Shown: one piece after another, positions 57,454 through 64,000 of the stretch
Position numbering within the stretch: the first letter of the stretch is position 1
Layout of the letters: every line of letters starts with the position of its first letter
NCBI RefSeq assembly: GCF_001536285.1
Contig: NZ_FAOZ01000035.1
Span: 1-64,000 of the forward strand
Source of the DNA: Parafrankia irregularis
GTDB lineage: Bacteria; Actinomycetota; Actinomycetes; Frankiales; Frankiaceae
DNA length: 64,000 nucleotides
Direction: 5' to 3'
Position numbers and translations under genes: made by a program
The notes under the pieces: model-generated
The model's database searches: none
Seen by the model: the letters and a program-made list of their open reading frames with translations, nothing else
What the model was told of the DNA's origin: nothing

Positions 57454-57930
57454 TCAGGCCTTCGACGGGACGATCTCGTCACGCACGACGACCGTGCCCG
57501 CGGCGCGGTCGTGCGTGCCGCGCAGGTCACGGTCCCAGATGAACGCCGGGACCAGCAGGGCCAGCAGCAGCGTCCGGACCAGGATCCACGGCCAGCTCTG
57601 CCGCCCGAAGTCCCGCACCCGGATCACCCTGATCCCCGCGAGTCGCATGCCGATCGTCTGCCCGGCCACCGTGACCAGCACCAGCTCCTCCAGGAGGAAG
57701 GCACCGTAGATCGCCAGGCCGCGGATATCCGCCGCCGCGTCGACCCCGACCACGAAGAGCAGGCCGACCAGCAGGTTCGCCAGCACGCCGTCGACGATGT
57801 ACGCAATGATCCGGGGCCCGAAGCCCACCACTGAACCGGGCCCGTCCGCCGGAAGCCCGAGCCGGGCTCCGGGCGGCGTGTCCCGGGGCAGACCGGGGCC
57901 CTCCAGCCAACCTCCGAGTGCGCGTCCCAC
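57454..57930 (-). CDS. RDD-family membrane protein
   Basis: A 158-residue membrane protein with the RDD pattern: GFGPRIIAYIVDGVLANLLVGLLF, GQTIGMRLAGIRVIRV and RTLLLALLVPAFIWDRDLRGTHDRAAGTVVV, giving three helices and the Arg/Asp positions after which the family is named. Its place between DUF4191 and glnA is conserved in mycobacteria (Rv2219A). RDD proteins are proposed ion or solute exchangers, without proof here. Divergent from glnA. Confidence 0.87.
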   Translation of the reverse strand: MGRALGGWLEGPGLPRDTPPGARLGLPADGPGSVVGFGPRIIAYIVDGVLANLLVGLLFVVGVDAAADIRGLAIYGAFLLEELVLVTVAGQTIGMRLAGIRVIRVRDFGRQSWPWILVRTLLLALLVPAFIWDRDLRGTHDRAAGTVVVRDEIVPSKA

Positions 57931-57996
57931 CGCGCAAGCCTATGTCGCCCGCTCGCGCAACCAGGGCCATGACAGAACGTCACCAACGCCGTTAAC

Positions 57997-58012
57997 GTAA
58001 CATCCACGAAAC
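57997..58012. promoter_or_regulatory. candidate GlnR half-site pair upstream of glnA
   Basis: GTAAC-n6-GAAAC matches the actinobacterial GlnR half-site arrangement (gTnAC-n6-GaAAC), about 100 bp before the glnA ATG. A weaker TTGAT half-site follows 11 bp later. It suggests nitrogen control of glnA. Confidence 0.55.
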
Positions 58013-58111
58013 AGTGCGTTGATTCCCTCGACGCGCCACGCGGTGACGCCACGCAACCGATCAGAGCGTACTCTGTCAGTCATTGGAAGCCTGAAGAACG
58101 CTGGAGGGTGG

Positions 58112-59536
58112 ATGTTCACGAACGCCGACGACGTACTCCGCTATATCCGTGACGAAAAAGTTCTGTTCATTGATGTACGGTTCTGCGACCTGCCCGGCGT
58201 CATGCAGCACTTCACGATCCCGGCGGAGGTCTTCTCCGAGTCGGTCTTCAGTGACGGTCTCATGTTCGACGGGTCGTCGATCCGCGGTTTCCAGGCGATC
58301 CACGAATCGGACATGCTGCTGCTGCCGGACCCGCGGACGGCCTTCGTCGACCCCTTCCGCGAGCACTCCACCCTCGCGATGACCTTCTTCATCCACGACC
58401 CGATCACCAAGGAACAGTACTCGCGGGATCCCCGCAACATCGCGCGGAAGGCCGAGGAGTACCTGCGCGGCACCGGCATCGCCGACACCGCGTACTTCGG
58501 GCCCGAGGCCGAGTTCTACATCTTCGACGACGTGCGGTACGACTACACCCCGTACGGTTCCATGCACGCCGTTGACTCGGTCGAGGCCGCCTGGAACACC
58601 GCGCGCAAGGAGGAGGGCGGCAACCTCGGTTACAAGCCCCGCTTCAAGGGCGGCTACTTCCCGGTGCCGCCGACGGACCACTTCACCGACCTGCGCTCGG
58701 AGATGAGCCGGGTGCTCTTCGATGTCGGTATCACCGTCGAGATGCAGCACCACGAGGTCGGCACCGCCGGCCAGGCCGAGATCGACATCAGGTTCGACAC
58801 GCTGCTCAAGACGGCCGACAACCTGATGCTCTACAAGTACGTGATCCGCAACGTGGCCCGCGCCCGGGGCAAGACGGTGACGTTCATGCCCAAGCCGCTG
58901 TTCGAGGACAACGGCTCCGGCATGCACACCCACCAGAGCCTCTGGAAGGACGGCGAGCCGCTCTTCTACAGCCCCAACGGCTACGGCGGGCTTTCCGACA
59001 CCGCCCGGCACTACATCGGCGGGCTGCTGCACCACGCGCCGGCCCTGCTCGCTTTCACCAACCCCACCACGAACTCCTACCGGCGGCTGGTGCCCGGCTA
59101 CGAGGCCCCGGTCAACCTCGTCTACTCGGCGCGCAACCGCTCGGCCTGCTGCCGGATCCCGCTCGGCGGTGACTCGCCGAAGGCGAAGCGGGTCGAGTTC
59201 CGCGTGCCCGACCCGAGCTGCAACCCGTACCTCGCGTTCGCGGCGATGCTGATGGCCGGTCTCGACGGGGTCAAGAACAAGATCGACCCGCCGGACCCCA
59301 TCGACAAGGACCTCTATGAGCTCCCGCCGGACGAACTGGCCGCCGTCCCGCAGGTGCCCGGCTCCCTGGAGAAGGTCCTGGAGGCGCTGGAGGCCGACAA
59401 CGACTTCCTCCGCGAGGGGAACGTGTTCACCGGCGATCTCATCGAGACCTGGATCGACTACAAGCGGGTGAACGAGGTCGACGCCATCCGGCTGCGGCCC
59501 CACCCCTACGAGTTCAGCCTCTACTACGACATCTGA
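58112..59536 (+). CDS. glnA: glutamine synthetase type I
   Basis: A 474-residue dodecameric GSI that makes glutamine from glutamate, ammonia and ATP. Landmarks are [19 protein letters not shown], the ATP-binding [18 protein letters not shown] and NRSACCRIP. Tyr402 in [10 protein letters not shown] corresponds to the adenylylated Tyr, so the enzyme should be controlled by the downstream glnE product. ATG start with GGAGGG upstream. It is preceded by a GlnR-type site and followed by glnII. Confidence 0.96.
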   Translation: MFTNADDVLRYIRDEKVLFIDVRFCDLPGVMQHFTIPAEVFSESVFSDGLMFDGSSIRGFQAIHESDMLLLPDPRTAFVDPFREHSTLAMTFFIHDPITKEQYSRDPRNIARKAEEYLRGTGIADTAYFGPEAEFYIFDDVRYDYTPYGSMHAVDSVEAAWNTARKEEGGNLGYKPRFKGGYFPVPPTDHFTDLRSEMSRVLFDVGITVEMQHHEVGTAGQAEIDIRFDTLLKTADNLMLYKYVIRNVARARGKTVTFMPKPLFEDNGSGMHTHQSLWKDGEPLFYSPNGYGGLSDTARHYIGGLLHHAPALLAFTNPTTNSYRRLVPGYEAPVNLVYSARNRSACCRIPLGGDSPKAKRVEFRVPDPSCNPYLAFAAMLMAGLDGVKNKIDPPDPIDKDLYELPPDELAAVPQVPGSLEKVLEALEADNDFLREGNVFTGDLIETWIDYKRVNEVDAIRLRPHPYEFSLYYDI

Positions 59537-59777
59537 GTCTCGATTCCGTCCCGGTCCTCCACCGGCGTCGCCAATGAGGTTCCGCGGTCTCTCGGCACAC
59601 CGAGCACGGTGGCCCACGGTGGCTTTCGGTGCCTTTTCGGCATGACCTAGGACTGCTCCGCGCCGGACCTCCGCTCCGCACCCGTGGTCCGGACCTCCGA
59701 CTGGTCGGCGAAGACCTGTGGCCAGACCCGCCGGAATATCCTCGGCAAGGCCGTGGCGGGATCAGCCGATGAGGCAG

Positions 59778-59809
59778 GGCCCGTGTCCATGAACCCCTGG
59801 ACACGGGCC
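59778..59809 (+). terminator. terminator between glnA and glnII
   Basis: GGCCCGTGTCCA and its exact complement at 59798-59809 form a 12-bp stem with an 8-nt loop, followed by the pyrimidine-rich TTCTCTCGTT. Confidence 0.65.
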
Positions 59810-59903
59810 TTCTCTCGTTACAGCCGCTTTTCCGTTCCGCATCTGTCGCGGCTCGACCGGTATTCGCTTCGAGGCACGGCTTTGGCCGCCCGGCAACAAC
59901 CGA

Positions 59904-59941
59904 GTGACCGAGAATTAACAAGACGGGAACTGATTGGAAAC
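59904..59941. promoter_or_regulatory. GlnR operator with four phased half-sites upstream of glnII
   Basis: The sites GTGAC, TTAAC, GGAAC and GAAAC start at 59904, 59915, 59926 and 59937, each separated by exactly 6 bp, so they are on one helical face at 11-bp spacing. This is the known gTnAC-n6-GaAAC doubled layout for GlnR. It lies 116 bp before the glnII start in an AT-richer patch, which strongly suggests nitrogen-responsive transcription. Confidence 0.75.
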
Positions 59942-60056
59942 CGGGCCCGACCAAGCTCCGGACGAACCCTCCCGTCAGTCGCGGCCGGGGTCGGCCCTCC
60001 CCCGGCCGATCACACAGTCGCTCCGTCACGTGACACGTCAACCACGGGGAGTACTA

Positions 60057-61112
60057 GTGAGCTATCAGGCCGAATACATCTGGATCGACGGCACCGAGCC
60101 GGAGCCGTTGATGCGGAGCAAGACCCGCATCGTCAAGAGCGGCAAGGAGCCGGAGATCTGGGGCTTCGACGGCTCCAGCACCAACCAGGCCCCGGGGTCG
60201 AACTCCGACTGCGTGCTGCAGCCCGTCGTCACCGTTCCGGACCCGCTGCGCGGTGGCGACAACGTGCTCGTCCTGTGTGAGGTGCAGCTGACCGACTTCA
60301 CGCCGCACCCGACGAACACCCGTGCCATCGCCCGCGGGGTGGCCGAGAAGTACGCCGACATGTCGCCGATGTTCGGCATCGAGCAGGAGTACACGTTCTT
60401 CCAGAACGGCCGGCCGCTCGGCTGGCCGGCGGTCGGCTTCCCCGAGCCGCAGGGCCCGTACTACTGCGGCGTCGGCGGCGAGAAGATGCCCGGCCGGGCC
60501 ATCGTCGAGCGTCACACCCAGGCGTGCCTGGACGCCGGCCTCGCGATCGAGGGCACCAACGCCGAGGTCATGATGGGCCAGTGGGAGTTCCAGATCGGCG
60601 TGCTGCCGGCGCCGACCATCGGCGACCACATCTGGCTGGGCCGCTGGCTGCTGCACCGCATCGCCGAGGACTTCAACACCACGGTCTCCTTCGCCGCGAA
60701 GCCCGTTCTCGGTGACTGGAACGGCGCTGGCGCGCACACCAACTTCTCCACCAAGCAGACCATGGAGAGCTGGGACGCGATCGTCACCGTCTGCGAGTCG
60801 CTCGCGCCCCGCGTCATGGAGCACGTCACCCACTACGGGACGGGCATCCAGGACCGCCTCACCGGCAAGCACGAGACCGCCCCGTGGAACAAGTTCTCCT
60901 GGGGTGCCTCGGACCGCGGCGCGTCGATCCGGATCCCGTGGGCCGTCGAGAAGGCCAAGAAGGGCTGGATCGAGGACCGCCGCCCGAACGCGAACATGGA
61001 CCCGTACGTGGTCTCCGCGCTCATGATCGACACCTGCTGCAGCGCGCTGGCCGGCGACAAGCCGACCCTGTTCGTGCCGTCGCAGGGCGCCGAGGCCACC
61101 GTCACGGTCTGA
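60057..61112 (+). CDS. glnII: glutamine synthetase type II (eukaryotic-type)
   Basis: A 351-residue GSII. Landmarks are YIWIDGTEPEPLMRSKTRI, WGFDGSSTNQAPGSNSDCVL, FGIEQEYTFFQNGRPLGWP, GAGAHTNFSTKQ and the ATP-binding RGASIRIPW. GSII enzymes are not adenylylated, so control is expected at transcription, in line with the four-site GlnR operator upstream. The GTG start at SYQAEY is preceded by GGGGA. Frankia is known to carry glnII next to glnA; the present arrangement matches. Confidence 0.95.
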   Translation: MSYQAEYIWIDGTEPEPLMRSKTRIVKSGKEPEIWGFDGSSTNQAPGSNSDCVLQPVVTVPDPLRGGDNVLVLCEVQLTDFTPHPTNTRAIARGVAEKYADMSPMFGIEQEYTFFQNGRPLGWPAVGFPEPQGPYYCGVGGEKMPGRAIVERHTQACLDAGLAIEGTNAEVMMGQWEFQIGVLPAPTIGDHIWLGRWLLHRIAEDFNTTVSFAAKPVLGDWNGAGAHTNFSTKQTMESWDAIVTVCESLAPRVMEHVTHYGTGIQDRLTGKHETAPWNKFSWGASDRGASIRIPWAVEKAKKGWIEDRRPNANMDPYVVSALMIDTCCSALAGDKPTLFVPSQGAEATVTV

Positions 61113-61262
61113 CGTCAGATCCCGCGGGCGGGTACTCGCGGGCGGGTCTCGCCGCCCGCGGGACCGCTCGTCCATCATCGGCTCCGGTTCGGCGCATCCC
61201 GTACCGGAGCCGGTGAACCGTCCGTCGGGTGTGCACCGGTCCCCGGGTGTGATCGAAAAGGC

Positions 61263-64000
61263 TCACTGCTCGCGACCGAGCACCTCCAGGGCGACCGCGT
61301 GTGCACGTGCCGCTGCCCGGCGGTAGTCACCGGGCAGCTGGTCCACCTCGTCGGCGGGGTAGCCGAGCGCGCGGGCGACCCGTTCCAGGCCGGGCGCCAC
61401 GCCCGGAAGAAGATCACCACGCTGGCCGGACGTCAGCATGACGCCGTTGCGCACCCGGGAGGCCAGGGTCCAGGCCGCATCCAGCGCGGACAGCTGCGCG
61501 GGCGCGAGCAGGCCGGCCGTCGCGGCCGCGCGCAGGCAGGCGCGGGTCGCGGTCGTGCGCAGCGCCGGGACGCGGCGGGCGTGCCGAAGCTGGAGCACCT
61601 GCACGGTCCACTCGACGTCCGTCAGCCCGCCGGGACCGAACTTCACGTGCATCGCCCGGTCGACCCCGCGCGGGACGCGCTCACGCTCCATCCGCCCGCG
61701 CAACCGCAGGATCTCGGTGATCGTGCCCGCCGGCAGCGCGGACGGGTAGCGGATCCGGTCCGCGAGCGCGCAGAACCGGGCGCCGAGCTCGGCGTCGCCG
61801 GCCAGCGGCTCGGCGCGCAGCAGCGCCTGCGCCTCCCACCCCAGTGACCACCGGTCGTAGTACGCCGCGTAGCCCTCGACCGTCCGCGACAACGGGCCGC
61901 CGCGGCCCTCGGGGCGCAGCCCGGCGTCCAGGGTGAGGGGCGGGTCGGGCCCGGGTAGCGCAAGCAGGCGGTGCAGCTCACCGATGACGTCGGCGGCGAG
62001 CCGGGCGGCCAGCGGCTGCGGGGTGCCCGGCAGCGCCTCGTGGACGAACAGCACATCGGCGTCACTGCCATAGGACAGCTCGCGGCCGCCCAGACGTCCC
62101 ATCGCGATCACCGCGAGCCGCACCGGCAGCGCCTCGTCGTCCCCGCCGGCGACGCGGCGGCGGGCGACCAGCAGTGCCGCCTCCACGGTCGCGGCGGCCG
62201 CGTCGGACAGCGCCTGCCCGACGGCGCCGACGTCCAGCAGACCGAGCAGGTCCGCGCAGGCGATGCGGACCAGCTCCACCCGCCGCACCGCCCGCGCCCG
62301 GCCGACCGCGTCCGCGGCCTCGGGGTTGCGTCGCGACACCGCGAGCAGGGTGCGCACCATCGCCTCGCGCGAGGTCGGCCGCAGCTCCTCCTCGGTGCGC
62401 AGCAGCCGCACCGACTCCGGCGCGCGGGTCATCAGGTCGGCGACGTACCGGCTCGTCGCGAGCACCCGTGCGAGGCGGTCCGCGGCCCCGGCCGAGTCCC
62501 GCAGCAGGCGCAGGTACCACGGCGTGCGGCCCAGCGCCTCGCTCACCTGCCGGTAGGCGAGCAGCCCGGCGTCCGGCTCGGGTGCGTCCGCGAACGCGGG
62601 GAGCATGGCGGGCAGCAGGCGCCGTTGGATGACGGCGGTGCGGCTCACCCCGTTCGTCAGCGCCTCGATGTGGCGCAGGCAGCGCGCCGGCTGGGCGAAA
62701 CCGAGCGCGGCGAGCCGGTCCGCGGCCTCCTGCGGGGTCAGCCGCATCTCCTCCGCCGACAGCCGCGCCACCGCCTCCAGCAGCGGCTGGTAGAAGAGCT
62801 TCTCGTGCAGGGAGCGGACGGTGCGGGTCACCCGCCGGTGCTCCTCCGCAAGCTCCGCGGCCCCCGGCAGCCCCATGCAGCGCGCCAGCCAGCGCAGCTC
62901 GCCGGGATCCCGGGGCAGGGTGTGCAGCCGGCGCAGCCGCTGCAGCTGCAGCCGGTGCTCGGCGACCCGCAGGAACCGGTAGGCGTCGGCGAACCCGGCC
63001 GCGTCGCGGCGGCCGACGTAGCCTCCGCGCCGCAGTCCGTCCAGGGCGTCCAGGGTGGCGGCCACCTGCAGCTTGGCGTCCGCCCGGCCGTGGACGAGCT
63101 GCAGCAGCTGCACGGCGAACTCGACGTCACGCAGCCCGCCGGGGCCGAGCTTGAGGTTGCGGTCGGCCTCGAAACGGGACAGCGACCGTTCCACCCGGCG
63201 CCGCATGGCCCGGACGTCCGTGACGAAGTCGGGGCGCGACGCCGCCGTCCACACCAGCGGTGCGATCATCTCGCCGAAGCGTGCTCCCAGCTCGAGGTCG
63301 CCGGCCACCGGGCGGGCCTTGAGCAGCGCCTGGAACTCCCAGGTCCGTGCCCAGCGCCGGTAGTAGGCGCGATGGCTGTCCAGGGTGCGCACGAGCGCGC
63401 CGTGCCGGCCCTCGGGCCGCAGGTTGACGTCCACCGGGAACAGCTCGCCGGCCGCGGTGGGCGTGCCGCACACCCGCACGACGCCCTCGGCCAGCCTGGT
63501 GGCGGCACGCAGCGTCGCCTCCAGGTCGGGCGGAGCGCCGGAGCCGGGAAGGCCTCCCGGCTCTCCTGGCTTCCCCAGCTCTCCTGGCTTTCTCAGTGCC
63601 CCCGGCCCGTGGTCGGCGACCGGTTCGGCGACGAACAGCACGTCCACGTCGCTGACGTAGTTCAGCTCACGCCCACCGCACTTGCCCATGCCGATGATCG
63701 CCAGGCGGACGGGCGCATCCGCCGGGCCCGCTCCGGCCCGGGCGACCGCGAGCGCGGCGTCGAGCGCCGCCCCGGCCAGGTCCGCGAGCTCCGCGGTGGC
63801 GTCGTCCAGCGACACGGTGCCGGTGAGGTCCCGCGCGGCGAGTACCAGCAGCGCACGCCGGTAGGCCAGCCGCAGCGCGTCGAGGACCGCCACCCCGTCA
63901 CCGCGGGCCCGGGGCACCGCGGCCGCCGGATCGGCGCCGACCGCACGCAGCAGGCCGCGGCGGGTGACCGCCGGGTCCGACGGCCCCGCGGTGGCCCCGT
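61263..64000 (-). CDS. glnE: glutamine synthetase adenylyltransferase/deadenylylase (5' end outside window)
   Basis: The frame stays open to the right edge, so the N-terminus lies beyond it. About 912 codons are visible. Two nucleotidyltransferase domains are present: GMGKCGGRELNYVSDVDVLFV near the N-terminal part (deadenylylase) and AMGRLGGRELSYGSDADVLFVHE further on (adenylyltransferase), each with the G-X-D-X-D pattern. LGPGGLRDVEFAVQLLQL and FGPGGLTDVEWTVQVLQL follow each domain. The enzyme modifies Tyr402 of GlnA in response to nitrogen status. It is convergent with glnII, 150 bp away. Confidence 0.94.
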   Translation of the reverse strand, partial: GATAGPSDPAVTRRGLLRAVGADPAAAVPRARGDGVAVLDALRLAYRRALLVLAARDLTGTVSLDDATAELADLAGAALDAALAVARAGAGPADAPVRLAIIGMGKCGGRELNYVSDVDVLFVAEPVADHGPGALRKPGELGKPGEPGGLPGSGAPPDLEATLRAATRLAEGVVRVCGTPTAAGELFPVDVNLRPEGRHGALVRTLDSHRAYYRRWARTWEFQALLKARPVAGDLELGARFGEMIAPLVWTAASRPDFVTDVRAMRRRVERSLSRFEADRNLKLGPGGLRDVEFAVQLLQLVHGRADAKLQVAATLDALDGLRRGGYVGRRDAAGFADAYRFLRVAEHRLQLQRLRRLHTLPRDPGELRWLARCMGLPGAAELAEEHRRVTRTVRSLHEKLFYQPLLEAVARLSAEEMRLTPQEAADRLAALGFAQPARCLRHIEALTNGVSRTAVIQRRLLPAMLPAFADAPEPDAGLLAYRQVSEALGRTPWYLRLLRDSAGAADRLARVLATSRYVADLMTRAPESVRLLRTEEELRPTSREAMVRTLLAVSRRNPEAADAVGRARAVRRVELVRIACADLLGLLDVGAVGQALSDAAAATVEAALLVARRRVAGGDDEALPVRLAVIAMGRLGGRELSYGSDADVLFVHEALPGTPQPLAARLAADVIGELHRLLALPGPDPPLTLDAGLRPEGRGGPLSRTVEGYAAYYDRWSLGWEAQALLRAEPLAGDAELGARFCALADRIRYPSALPAGTITEILRLRGRMERERVPRGVDRAMHVKFGPGGLTDVEWTVQVLQLRHARRVPALRTTATRACLRAAATAGLLAPAQLSALDAAWTLASRVRNGVMLTSGQRGDLLPGVAPGLERVARALGYPADEVDQLPGDYRRAAARAHAVALEVLGREQ

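Larger units (their letters stand above)
59537..60056. promoter_or_regulatory. 520-bp glnA-glnII intergenic region
   Basis: It contains a terminator-like hairpin (59778-59809) and a GlnR four-half-site operator (59904-59941), so glnII has its own promoter rather than depending on read-through from glnA. No gene was recognised. Confidence 0.6.

Overview
This 64 kb window is very GC-rich actinobacterial chromosome. Two observations point to Frankia or a close relative. A type I glutamine synthetase gene (glnA) is followed at once by a eukaryotic-type GSII gene (glnII), a linkage described for Frankia. The gene order also follows the conserved actinobacterial block equivalent to M. tuberculosis Rv2182c-Rv2222c: ArsA-like, SRPBCC, fadD15, pimB, UvrC-like nuclease, qcr/cta genes, adenosine kinase, erpA, DUF3043, cobT, cobS, gcvT, pepA, sucB, TIGR01777, lipB, lipA, DUF4191, RDD, glnA, glnE. 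The species cannot be fixed from this sequence alone. No rRNA, tRNA, CRISPR array or intact insertion sequence was seen.

Layout. 0-5 kb: the end of a DUF222/HNH gene, then a leftward operon SRPBCC-ArsA-like-hypothetical-ROK glucokinase, then a metallophosphoesterase. 5-15.3 kb: acyl-CoA synthetase, PimB-type mannosyltransferase, a small Cys protein, an NYN nuclease, a proline-rich DUF4352 membrane protein, HIT and VOC proteins, and a DEDD/GIY-YIG nuclease. 15.5-20 kb: ctaE-qcrC-qcrA-qcrB, translationally coupled and leftward. 20-23 kb: SseB-like protein, then fur-rubrerythrin-DUF3501. 23-25 kb: an atypical receiver protein and trpD. 25-28 kb: ctaC-ctaD-ctaF. 28.5-34 kb: sulfur and Fe-S genes (cysteine desulfurase, TusA, erpA, nadA) with adenosine kinase and DUF3043. 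34-37 kb: aldo/keto reductase and an F420-type oxidoreductase/TetR pair with two operators. 37-43.5 kb: cobalamin lower-loop genes (MBL-CobU fusion, cobT, cobS) interrupted by an opposite-strand 14-blade WD40 gene. 43.7-55.6 kb: gcvT, pepA, lpdA, sucB, TIGR01777, a membrane pseudokinase, a peptidase E-like gene, lipB, lipA. 55.8-64 kb: a small unknown gene, DUF4191, RDD, glnA, glnII and the start-truncated glnE.

How the genes work together. qcrCAB with ctaCDEF encodes the actinobacterial bcc-aa3 respiratory supercomplex. lipB and lipA make the lipoyl cofactor used by the E2 protein SucB and recycled by LpdA; GcvT works with another lipoyl protein. glnA, glnII and glnE form a nitrogen-assimilation module; a four-half-site GlnR-type operator lies upstream of glnII and a two-half-site version upstream of glnA.

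Most of the window is core metabolism and no new multi-gene system is evident. The most unusual material is small-scale: a 34-bp palindromic element present in three convergent intergenic gaps, paired TetR-type palindromes, a Fur-type operator, a 22-bp minisatellite between gcvT and pepA, a codon-usage mosaic in lipA, an ArsA-like ATPase without the P-loop lysine, a catalytically dead kinase-like receptor, and a stand-alone double WD40 propeller.
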